This document shows positions 1 through 11,300 of a stretch of 36,626 bases of DNA, in pieces. The notes beneath the pieces are model-generated. The model was not told the origin of the DNA, ran no database searches, and was given only the letters and a program-made list of their open reading frames with translations. The position numbers and the translations under genes were made by a program. This DNA is from Tetrahymena elliotti 4EA (taxonomy: Eukaryota > Ciliophora > Oligohymenophorea > Hymenostomatida > Tetrahymenidae). Within the stretch, counting starts at the first letter, position 1. Every line of letters begins with the position of its first letter. The stretch covers positions 1,096,511 to 1,133,136 of the forward strand of contig JH720310.1 in the NCBI GenBank assembly GCA_000231825.2. The letters run 5' to 3'.

Positions 1-1619
1 GTAACTAACTAATTTGGGTTATTTTACTTTATGATTGTTAGACTCCTAAATTTTTTTATCTGCTTTTTGATTTAATTCTAAAATTTCTGATTATATATTT
101 TTCTCATTTTTTTAGTTACAATTATATAGGTGAAATGGGTACATTTGAATTAGGATCTGGCCTAGCAAAAAGCTCTAAACTCTAAACTTTGTCTATTGAG
201 CTCTTGTAAATATAATCCTTTAACATTAAATAAGAATTATTGAATATTTTAATTTATGAGTGATTGTCTAGTTTGGGTTAGTTTGATTCATCAATTTTTA
301 TTTGTTTTTTTTCAGATTTAGTTAATATTTTATGTTTTTCTCATTGCTATTTTAATACTTTATTCAAAATATATTTTTATTAATTTTTAAAAGCCGAAAT
401 AGTATTAATGAAATGGATGCAGAAAGATTAGGATCATGCCTAGCAAAATGCTAAAACCTCAAAAATTTGACACTTAAACTAGAGTAAAAATAAATATTTA
501 TTAAATTTTAATTACACATTTTTGAATAAATAAAAATATAATTTACGAGTAATAATTAATTTAGGTGTGAGCTTACTTGATAATTGTTTTACTCATTAAT
601 TTATTTCTTATTTTAAAATTTAGTTCTTATTTTTATGCTTTTCTCACTCTTTTCAATATTTATGCATTCCTAATTTATTTTTATTAGGTATTATTATAAA
701 AATCATTTCGGTACATAAGGATTAATATTTGAGTTAGCAAAGTGCTCTAATCTCTAAACTTTGACTCTTGATCTTGGGTAAAATAGTTTTCCAATATTAA
801 TTGTGCTTTTATAACTAATAAAAATTTTAACTTATGAGTGACTGATTAATTTAGGTTGGTTTATTTGATATTTGCTTGACTTATTCATTAATTTTTTAAT
901 TTTGATTTTACTGTTCTTTTAAATATTTGTTCATTTAGTATTGATTTTTATTATTATTAAAAGTGTTGGTGAAATGTCCCTAGAAGGATTAGGATCTGGT
1001 TTAGCTTAATGTTCCAATATAAAGAATTTGACTCTTTCCCTCTGGTAAAAATAGTATTTTAATGTCAATGAGAAATTGATGAATAAATAAAGACTTAAAA
1101 TAATTTATGAAGTAGACTAATCTGATTGTTTAATTGATATTTGTTTGCCTAATTATTAATTTACTTTTTTTTCTGATTTTATTCTAATTTTAATATGTTT
1201 TTCTAATAATAATAAATATTGTTTTATTAAAAATGTATTTTATTAATTCTTAAAAGTGATAATGGTATTGGCCAAGTGGTAGCGAAAGGATTAATATCTG
1301 AGTTAGCAAAATGTTCTTATCTTTAAACTTTGACCGTTTATCTCTAGTAAAAGCAAATGCTATTTTAATATTATTTATGCATTTTTTTCATAAATAAAGT
1401 TTTTAATTTATGAAGAAATTATTGATTAATGTTTATTTACTTGATTTTTGGCTCATTTATTAAATTTATTTGTTGCTTATTTTCAGATTTATTTCTATTT
1501 TTTTCTCATTCTTGTAATTTTTTAAAAGTAACAATGAACTTGATGATACAATGAAAAAAGGATTAAGATCAAAGATAATAAAAACAAAAAGACTAGTTTA
1601 ATTAACTTTAGAATATTGA
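1..1619 (+). repeat. Tandem exon-plus-intron repeat, about 272-294 bp per unit
   Basis: Exon starts at 116, 394, 688, 964, 1257 and 1529 give a period of 272-294 bp. The introns are similar as well as the exons: most carry a block like TGAATAAATAAAGACTT and a later block near CATTCATTAATTTTGATTTT. This indicates growth by duplication of a whole exon-intron unit. The same unit recurs at 24.5-25.9 kb. Confidence 0.8.
116..1619 (+). CDS. LRR protein, 3' part, one leucine-rich repeat per exon (partial)
   Basis: Six exons can be read: 116-205, 394-483, 688-777, 964-1044, 1257-1346 and 1529-1619, ending at TGA 1617-1619. Each internal exon is 90 nt (one is 81) and encodes one LRR of the ribonuclease-inhibitor-like type, with cores such as GLGSGLAQCSNIKNLTLSL and LAKCSNLQTLTLDL. 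Donors read GTAAA(A/T) and acceptors read AG. Every exon ends with two bases of a split codon and the next begins with one, so all introns have the same phase and any exon can be lost or duplicated without a frameshift. The last exon has a diverged repeat (KKGLRSKIIKTKRL) and the stop. Bases 1-115 are the tail of another intron, so the 5' part lies outside the window. LRRs of this kind usually bind proteins; the partner is unknown. Exon calls come from reading frame and repeat register only, without transcript data. Confidence 0.72.
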
Positions 1620-4600
1620 AATAACTATTTATGACAAATGAAATCACAAAACTACATATTTCCTTACTTTTTGAAAAATGATTGCAAATTTCAAGCTAAT
1701 TATGATTATGAAAATTAAAAAAATCTTGACTAAATATTAAAATAAAATTAAAAATCTTATACATATTTCTTTAATTTAGTACTATCTATTAAAATTATAT
1801 TTTTAATTAATTTTAGAATAACTTTATTTATTCTTTTTGTGAAGAAAGAAAAATTTAAAATCCAAAATTAAAATTAGATTTTTTTTTAATTTTATTAGAT
1901 AAAATTTTTAAAAATTTATTTAATAAACTTAAAAATACAGCCCGTGATACTTAACTACAACCATAAAAAAATAATTAAAACTATCGATGTATATCAAAAG
2001 AATTGCTATTAAATTAATTGTAAATTTTAATGAGAAAAAATAATTTAATTTCTTAAAGTAATTAAATGCTTAAGTATATTATTTAAAAATTGTAATTTTA
2101 GTAACTACATTTTTAATATATATATAGTTTCTCAACAATATATATGATGATATTTAACTAACCTTTTCATCTTAAAGATACTTTATTTTAGTTTCTTAAA
2201 CTTCTCAAATCTTGTGTATCTATCGATAAAAAAAGATTTAAGTTTAAGAATAACATAAATATATCAAATGATGAATAAAAGCTCAAGAAATAGAATAAAT
2301 CAAAATTTACTAAACAGAAAGAGCTAGCCTTAATATTTTTAAATTCTAACATTTTATTAATCCAGATACAATATTCTAGTCTCCTTTTGCTTCAATAAAA
2401 TTTTCGCTTTTAATAATAAATAGTATTATTGTATTTTTTAATTAAAAAATTAATTCATTTAATCAAAATAAAATATTGTAAAAACTAGCTATTTTTGATT
2501 TTTTGTAGAATTTTACCTAAGATTAAGTTTTAAAATTGATAAATTAAGACATTTCTCAAATGCAGCAATTAGAAGCGAAGCACCTTAATCTCTTAAGTTG
2601 CACCTACTTTAATAGTATTAATATAAAATTTTAGAATTTGTATTAAAGTATTCTGCTTCATAATAATAAAGACTGACCTCATAATAAGTTTCAATTTAAT
2701 GAGATTAGAGCATTAAGATAATCCAGAAGCAAATTTAGAAAAATTTTTTGCACCTATATTATTTTCACTATTAATTTCAAAATAAATTGACTTTCAAAAA
2801 TTTAATCATCAAATTAAATATTTTTAATAAATTTTAAATTTGTTTACTTTAATCATAAAAATATTTTCCTATAAAAGTATATTTACTATAAATCCAAGGT
2901 CAGATTCTAAAGATTGTTAAGTTTTACAAATAATTCTCCAAGACTTATAGCTCCATTAACAAATATTTTATTAAATCTTTTCATTTAATAAATATTTTAT
3001 TTATAAAAATTAAATCAATTAATTGATAAGATTATATATTAATCTTGTTATTAAGCAAAAAGTATTGATGAAATACTAATTTAAAGATTGAATTTCAATA
3101 AAATACAAAAATGAGCACATTTAAAATTAAATTACCCTAGATTTAATTTTAAATTTTTGATTTATGAACATCTTTATAAAGCTTAGCTAAACTCAGATAT
3201 TCCTTTATCATCTATTTTATTTCCACTTAAAAAAAAAAGATTTTTTTCAAATAATTATGATTTTAATGAAATAAAGGCAAATAAATTTAAATTGCTTTAA
3301 AAACCAAAATGGTGTATCAAATAAAGTTAAAAATTAATAGTTTGAAATTAATGAAAAAACTAAACTAATATTCATAATTAATATTTTTTTAATTTAAAAG
3401 TGAATTTTGAAGAATAAATTACCATAAATTTATTTTTAAAGTTTAAAGATTGATGCATTATGCTAATCCTATTCCTAATCCTGATATATTGTTTGCTCGA
3501 ATATTATTGTTTCTAAAATAAAAAGAATTTATTTCATAAAATAAAATAAACAAAAAAATGAAAATTATTTTAAATGATGGCAATTATTTTTTGAAATATG
3601 ATAACGAAAAAACTACCCAAAATCTAGTATTAAAATAGATAGATTACAAAATTTTGCTAAACTAATACCTAAATGCTAGACTCCCTAGTCATCTATACTA
3701 TTTAGACTTATTAAATTATTAGTAATGTTTAATTAAGTTTAAAAAGAAAGAAGATAATTAAAAATAAATTTAAAGCTAAGATATAATAAATAAATAGAGT
3801 TCTAGTTAATTAGATTTACCTAAGATTAAGTTTTACACTTTTAATTTAATTAAATTATGCCAATTTAGATCCTATTTGTTAAGCCTTCTTAGATCCAATT
3901 TTACTTTAACTTAAGTTAAAATAGTAAAATTAATCCTAAATAGTTTTAAAATAAATGTATTTATTTACCTAAGATTTATTTGTATATTAATGAAGTTATC
4001 TAAATCAGAGATAAGAAACTTTAGATATTAAAAAAAGTATTTTAGGAGATAAATTAAAGTGATCAATTGGCTACATCTTTGAGATTATTGTATATTTGAA
4101 TATTTTCTTCTGTCATTTTATTAGAATTGGATTTTTTTTTTTACTCTTAATAATTAGATTAATTTTTTGAATGTTCTGTCTCTCCCAGCTTTTATTAATC
4201 AAAAGAGGAAATTTTGATTTAAAATTCATATATTTTATCAACTTTTTTCTTTAATTTTTATTAAGAAATAAATAAACTAAGTATTTTTTGGTTTGTTATT
4301 TATGTTTTATCCATTTATTTTTAATATGAGATTTATTATTTTAATATGAATAAAAAAACTAGCAATTTAATATATGTGGGGATTATTATAGAGCAGGAGG
4401 AATAAAATTCGTTTTTCTACAGAAAATAATTAGTACTTAAAGGGTTTTCCTTAAAAGATTATCTTTTCATAAATTTTCTACCAAAAATTATGAAAAATGC
4501 AAATCTATTTAATATATCCATCTAAAATACTTGAAAAAATAAATATTAGAAAAAATTAGTGAATGTGAGTAATTTGTAAGACAGAGCAGTAAAACCCAAA

Positions 4601-4984
4601 AACAGCTCAATTAATATTAGATGTTTAAAAAAAATAATAAGACAATTTATCAACTCTGAAGTGTTTTATCACTAAAGGAAAAGGCTAAATTTTTATTATC
4701 TCAAAACATACTCACATGACTAAAACCTAGTACCACCATTTTTGATACTAGGTTTTTTCAGAAAAAAAAGAAAAAAAATAAGAAAAATCACATTGATTTT
4801 AAAGTTTTCTTTGGGGAAATTTATTATTTTGTGAAAAATAAATAATCTCTTTCTCTCTCTTCAATATAAAGATTGTTCCAATAATTAAGATCCTAATAGT
4901 TCAATCATATCAAAATATGAAAAAGAAAATAATGAAAAAAACTAAACACAAATTTTGAGCAATTATCTCAACTAATAAATATCT
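1620..4984. other. Long AT-rich intergenic stretch
   Basis: No convincing reading frame with coding-like composition is visible on either strand over about 3.3 kb, apart from the hairpin at 4722-4756. Because only TGA stops translation, open frames of 50-100 codons occur here by chance and were not annotated. Confidence 0.6.
4722..4756. repeat. Perfect 11-bp inverted repeat (hairpin)
   Basis: AAAACCTAGTA at 4722-4732 is matched by its reverse complement TACTAGGTTTT at 4746-4756, with a 13-nt loop. The right arm runs into a T-stretch. It could fold in RNA or extrude in DNA. It lies about 230 bp upstream of the decayed gene. Its function is unknown. Confidence 0.6.
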
Positions 4985-7443
4985 CAAGATTCTATTGAAG
5001 CTTGAAGAAGCAAAAAAGAAAACTAAAATAAATAATCAAGCCTCAGTGTATGCCTAAAACAAGGAGGAATTTTTTGAGAAATTTGTCAACCTATTGGAGA
5101 GAGTATCTTCTGCAAATATTAATAAACTTCACGTCACGAATTTAATTGATATTCCAGAGTAAAAACATTTTAAGATTTTAAAACAATTTGGGAATATTAA
5201 ACTTTTAAATATAAACTAAGGATAGTGTGTGATTGATTATTATGTGAATAGATAAAGTTTAGACATGAGAGATAAAAATATTTCATCTAAAAATTGGTCA
5301 TCTACACCCTATTGTAGAAATCTATCTTATTAAATCCATTGTTCAGTAAGAGAGAAGCAAGATGATAGACTACAAATTCTCACTCTATTGTTTACAATAA
5401 CTTTTAGTACTATGACAAAGAAGATATCTAAGAAATATTTTAGATCATAAAGAAGTTTATAGAAGAGAAAAAAACTTAAAATTAGGCAGAAAATTTCAAT
5501 GCTAAGGTTGTGGTCTTGAATGATTAGAATTATGGTATTTTTTTTCATGAAACACAAGTCATATTTGAATAATAGATTACAGGTTTCAAGTTTGACGATG
5601 ACAATCATTTGTTAGCTTTCAGAATTCCTTTTACAAATTTGATAAAAGAGACTGTGTCTAACTTCAGATAAGCGACAGAGGATTTCTTGGAGATTTTCAA
5701 CTCAATGAACAAATTAAGGAGTAAAATAAATGAGAAATTTTTTGAGTTCTATTAGGAATATCCCAAAGGTCCCTACATTGCTACAGTATAATTAGCTTAG
5801 AAAGAATATGAAAAATGATATGATAAAATGATTAGATAGTAATAAATCCTAAACTAATGCTATATTAAATAATGGATACGTTTACAATCAATACTATCTT
5901 TCAGAAGATTAAGGAAAATACTTTTGAGCAAAAGCATTATAATTGAGAGTATTAAGGTATATCTGCTTTCCATATGTTTGAAGATCCAATTGTTTAATGG
6001 CTGTGAAGAATAAGTTTGTGAGAAAAAAAGAAATTACTAATATGATAACCCCATAAAAAATGATTGGCTGTAAAATATTAATCATTTTGACAACAATAAT
6101 TTTGCAGGAAAGCGGTGAAGCAGAATCTTTTGATTTTTTTGGTTCAGGATTTAAACCATGAACATTACCCTTAAGAAAATATGGATTTGTAAAGGGTTAC
6201 AATAAGAAACTTAGTGAAACTATGATCAACACACATTAAGAGGCTAGTGCATAATTTAATTAATGATAAAGAAAGGAAATGAATCATCAATTTACCATAA
6301 TCCAAATATGTTCTTTATAAATTAGACTCTAGCAAATACCTTAATTAAAAAATTCTATTCAAAGATACAGACATATTATTGAATTAAGAATGATTCAGTT
6401 GTTCTTATTGGTGGTGGATAGTTAAGATGAAAATTCAAAAATAATTAGAACAGTACTATATTGATTATGTTTCTAACCTCAAACCTAAAAAAATAAATTT
6501 AGAAAAAAATTCTGTGAATCAGAATTTGTATGAAAGGAAATAGATATTTTTTTTTTTTCTAGGAAAATTTCATGCAAAAGTATGTCAGGATAAATTTAGA
6601 TTAGATAAAGATGAATTAAAAATAAGAGTTTAAATGTAAAAGAAATGCTATTAGATAATTCCAGAGATGAATATGAATGAATTTATAGTGATTGAAGAAA
6701 GAGCTGACATCTATGAGACTGTTAGGCAATTGTCTAAGATCTGTTGTCTGGGAAATCGCTATGTAAAAGTTATTTATGTGTTAGATTAACTGAATTTTTA
6801 GGAGATGGTAAGTACTAGGCACTATGATTTACAAGTGTGCCTTGCGATAATTTGAGAATATAGGGTGCTAAGAATGTTCAAACACTTGACTCAATTATCA
6901 ATCAAAAATCAAAGATGAAAAATTTAAGCAAAAAATCACACATCTAATTTTTTATGAAGATTCAATTATAAATAATATGATTTTTTGAAAAAAAATATAT
7001 GCATAAAACTATTATGTAAAGAGATTTCAATCTATACAGACCCGTATAAGATAATATTTTTGACTATTTGAATAATCAGATAATGAGATGGCTGACAACA
7101 ATTTGCTTAAGATGAAGTACAAGTTGGTAATAAGATTTAGGATGAGAATTTGGATATTGTGAATAAATTATTGGACGGAGATTTAGAATATGAAAATGAG
7201 GATGTGAATATTTTTGAAGAGACAGATATGTAACTACTTGGCCAATAAGATCACAGATCTTTTCCCTCTAAATTTTAGTACAATGTTATTAATCATGTTT
7301 TAGCTTAGAGCATTGTTTGTAATGTATTCAGTTCTTCAAGTGAGCTACTTTTAGTTTCTCTAAACTTTTCATCAATAAACTACTTCTTTTCTTGCAATAA
7401 GTGCCTCATTACTTATTAACCAATAAATTTTAAAAAATTTTGA
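4985..7443 (+). pseudogene. Decayed protein gene, family not recognised
   Basis: Several coding-like stretches with TAA/TAG read as Gln lie in order on the plus strand but in shifting frames. The main ones are about 4985-5215; 5366-5815 (150 codons, containing DDDNHLLAFRIPFTNLIKET and YPKGPYIATVQLAQKEYEK); parts of 5820-6245 (GISAFHMFEDPIVQ, FDFFGSGFKP, LRKYGFVKGYNKKLSETM); 6427-6852 (142 codons, with VLDQLNFQEMVSTRHYDLQV); and 7111-7443. TGA codons at 5816, 6853 and 6916 interrupt otherwise continuous sequence and could derive from TAA(Gln) by one A-to-G change. At least three frame changes are also needed, so this is best read as a pseudogene, although some breaks could hide short introns. 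The protein looks soluble and charged. I considered a dynein-tail-like match for the GPYIATV segment but could not support it. Confidence 0.5.
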
Positions 7444-8391
7444 ATTAATGTAAATACTGAATGAGTGAGTATACTCCTTTAATATTATATCATTAAATAA
7501 ACCAATTTCAAATTCATTTAAATTTAAATAGAAAATAAAGTTTTTCAAAAAGATTGAAGCATTATGTATTATTGAGCAACTGAAAATGAAAGTATTAAAT
7601 AAATTGAAAAAAAGAAACACATTTATTATTGAGCGTATGTATCATTTTAGAATAAAATATTTTGACCACAATGGGAAATTAAAATAATTAATTTTTGAAT
7701 TTGAATCATTTAATCACTTTTTCACAGATTTCCAACTTAAAAAATTTAGCTTTTTTTTGTTTGTTTGTTTGTTTATTATTCTAAATTTTAGAAGCAGATA
7801 GGAGGACTAAGATTTGATTTTATAAAAATTGACTATTTTTGTTAATATGACTATTTGATTTAGGAAACAACTGGCTAATTACAATTTGATTTAGGAAACA
7901 ACAGGCTAATTACAAATTAATTTTCAACTTTTTTTTTCAGGAAAAATTGCTTGAATTTTTATTTTTTATCCATTTTAGAATATAAAGCTGTTAATTTAGG
8001 AAAGTGAATTATTTTAATTGAAAAAAATAAAAAATAGACCCTCATTTTTTAAGGTTTTTATTTGATCAAAAAAGAAAATAAATAATTTAAATATTAAAAA
8101 TATTAATTATTTTAAAAGAGGAATGCTTTATTGTATGAAAAATTAATTTATTATTAAAAATGATATAAATAGTCATTTTATTTACAAATATGATTATTTT
8201 TTAAATTCCTACCTTTTTTTGAAAATTTTTTAATGGACTTCAATTGTTAGCTTAAAAAATGTTTGCTCTAATTAAGATGAGTAAATTATGGTTATTAATA
8301 ATCTAATTTTGATTAAATTAATAAAGGTTTTTAAAAGTAATCTAATTGATAATTTGACAAAATAATTAAGCTAATAAAGACAATTAAAAAG
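7444..8391. other. Intergenic stretch with a 31-bp tandem duplication
   Basis: This is AT-rich sequence upstream of the channel gene. It contains a GTTT microsatellite-like run near 7758-7774 and a 31-bp direct duplication at 7853-7883 and 7884-7914 that differs at one base (CTGGC versus CAGGC). No gene was recognised. Confidence 0.6.
7853..7914. repeat. 31-bp tandem duplication, two copies
   Basis: The unit begins ATTTGATTTAGGAAACAAC and occurs twice back to back with one substitution. It looks like a simple recent duplication in noncoding DNA. Confidence 0.75.
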
Positions 8392-11300
8392 ATGAAACTT
8401 AACATTTAGAAATTGAATTTTGAAAAAACTTAAAAGTAGCATGATGAAATGGTAGAGATTTTTCACTAGCGGATGAATGAAAAAACATTAACAGATGATG
8501 AATTTGGACCTAAAAGAATATCTTTAAATAGGTAGTAGTCATCTGTTTAAGAATTAAGCTCAAAAAACATAATTTAAGAAAGTAGCTTTAGAAATAAAAT
8601 TCCAAACATAAGCTAGACATTCGATAGTAAAAAGAGATTGCAGTATTGTAATGAAGAGGCTTAGTTTAATGCAGCTATAAGTAAGATAGATGAAATTAAT
8701 CTTTAAATAATAGCCGAAGTCAAGAATTAAAATTCAATGAATATTTCAGTTTAGAATGATAATAAATCTTCTTTATATGCAGAAAACCAAGACAACAAAA
8801 GCGTGGCTTCATCTATATAGTTCTTAAATAGCAGTGGAATCAATTCCAATTTTAGTCCTACTTTTGTAAATAAAAAGCAAATCATTTAGCTGCCAGTCCA
8901 TTTAGAAGATAAGTCCATTGATGAACATTAAGAGGAAAATAAATAAGAAAACAATTAGATTTTATCTAAAAAGTAAATGAATTTAGAAGATTTATAGCAA
9001 AGAGGGCAGTCTATCTCACCGTGTATAAAAAAAGCTAATGAAAAAGACTTTGATTTTAAGCTTTTTTAAGATCTAGGTAAAGGGCTGCCTTAAAACTAAT
9101 CTTATATAAGTGGAGTAGGTATGGAAACTTCAGACAGAAAGTAGAAGTAGAATTAAGCTACTTAGTAAAATAGCAGGAAAAAGGAATCTAGAAAATTTAC
9201 AGAAATGCTATTGAAAAAGCAAAAGAAGATTAATTTTCTTCACATAATTTTGAAAATGAAAAATTATGCATTGAAAATGGCATCAAATATCTAATCAAAA
9301 AAGCTTGCTGTGCTTTAAAAATAGGAATTCTTTTATTTAAGAGACAAAACAATAAACTATGATAAATAATTAAAAGAAAACTATGAATTCTATGATTACA
9401 ATAAAGTATAGAAGTATGTTCTTCTATTTTTTTAGTTCATTCAATCAATATCTTTAACAAAAAGAATTCATCTAAGAATTCCAACAATTCCTTTGTTTCA
9501 GCCTCAATCTATTTGGAAGTTTGTGTGGGATATTTTTAATATGATAATTGTGATTGTATTTTTCTTTTATTTACCTCTTTACTTTATATATGAGATAGAC
9601 TTCAGTGATCTTTTTTACATTAAACAATTAGATATATTCCTTGTTATTATTGCTACTTTGGATATCTTTGTTAATTTAAACACAGTTTAATATAGAAAGG
9701 GTAATTTACTTAACTCAAGAGCACTCATTTTGTTAGAGTATTTCTCAAAAAATGGATTTTTAAATATATCATTTGTTACAATACTGTGGATAGTGATTGC
9801 CTAATAAAGAGTTTAGATTGAATTAATACAAAATTATAAGTTCAGTGTCATCTTTTTCTCAGTAGCGCTATTTAAAGTTTTTAGATAAAATTCATTTAAA
9901 AACAGGATTTATGATAGATTCTACTTAAGAAAAATCAATAGAGGATTTATTAGTTTGATGCAAATATTTTTTAATTTATTTATCGTTTCTCATTTATTTG
10001 CTTGTATTTGGCTAGTAGTAGGTAAAATGAATTAAACAGAAGATTCTATTTAATGTGCTTAATAATATGAATTTGATCGTATTAAGACTTGTACTTACAC
10101 CTGGCTAGATAAACTAAATGGAATTAGAAATCTTGCTTTCTATGAACAGTATTTAAGAGCATATTACTTTACTACAGTCACTATGATAACTGTCGGATAT
10201 GGTGATATAACGCCAGCAAATAGCCAAGAGTATTTGCTTTCTGTTTTAACGATGTTAATAGCTTGCGGAATGTTTGGATATAGCTTAAATTCAATAGGAT
10301 AGATTTTATCAGAAATGGATATCAATAATAAAGAATATGATGAACATTTTAATGCGATTTATGGTTTTATGCACAAAAAGAAAATATCTACTGATTTACA
10401 AGTATAAGTGAGAGAATATTTGCAATATTTTTTTATTTAATCAAATTAAGAAGATATACAGAAGCAGTAAAAAGTTATTTCTTTATTACCAGATTCATTA
10501 TAAAATTAAATAATGCTTGAGGCAAATAAAATAATCTTTGAAAACTCTAATCTATTCAAGTAACTCTTATCTAAATTAATTTAATCATTAATCATTATGT
10601 GTTTTTATTTTTCTTTTTTGGGGGAAAAAAAATTTAATTAATTTAATTTATTTTTTGAATATGTTAATAACAGAATGAATTTCAGCGAATCGATAATTTA
10701 GAAGACAATAAAAATAATAGAATAGAGAGAATACAGACCTGGATAAAAGATTATTGTTTAAGATATGGAAAATGATAATAATATTTACTTTATAGAAAAG
10801 GGAAGTGTGGAAGTCTACAATAACAACAATAATGAGCAACTAAAGATATTACATAAAGGAAGTTAATTTGGAGAGATTTAATTCTTTACAGGACAAACAA
10901 GTCAAGTATCAATCAGAAGTGTAGAATTCACTAAATTGTTAGCTATTAAAAGAAATAGCTTTTTTGAATTAATTTAAAGCTCTCCCTAAGATTTAGAAAG
11001 ATTTTCTATGATCAAAGACTCAATAATGTTTAGTAATAAATTAGAAACAGTTGGGATTTATTGTTACTGTTGTTAATCTACCAATCATCTGATCACTCAA
11101 TGTAACTTGGTTCATCTCCAATAAGATAAATACAAAGTAATTTATTTAATATTTCTTCTTCTTTCAAACAACAAAAATAATGACCAGTAATTTTGTAATC
11201 AGCATAAATAAATAAATAAAAAAATAAAGATAAAACAAATAAATTTTAGCTGTGAGGCTTGGCTTGTTAATCATTAAAATAAAAGTTTAATAAAAATAAT

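Noticed and set aside
1265..1282. tRNA-like A-box (TGGCCAAGTGGTAGCG) in the 280-bp repeats
   Set aside because: In register with the other units this is part of an LRR-coding exon (IGQVVAKGL). No tRNA fold or B-box at proper spacing exists.
1..1619. CRISPR-like or satellite-like regular repeats
   Set aside because: The conserved cores translate into leucine-rich repeats bounded by GT-AG introns, and the organism is a eukaryote.
5330..5608. Short minus-strand open frames under the standard code (also at 7372, 10648, 17562, 19171 and 29122)
   Set aside because: They lie opposite or inside better-supported coding sequence, have no recognisable domain, and assume the wrong genetic code.
5560..5860. 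Dynein heavy chain tail
   Set aside because: Only a loose similarity around GPYIATVQL. Neighbouring blocks do not fit dynein, so no name was given.
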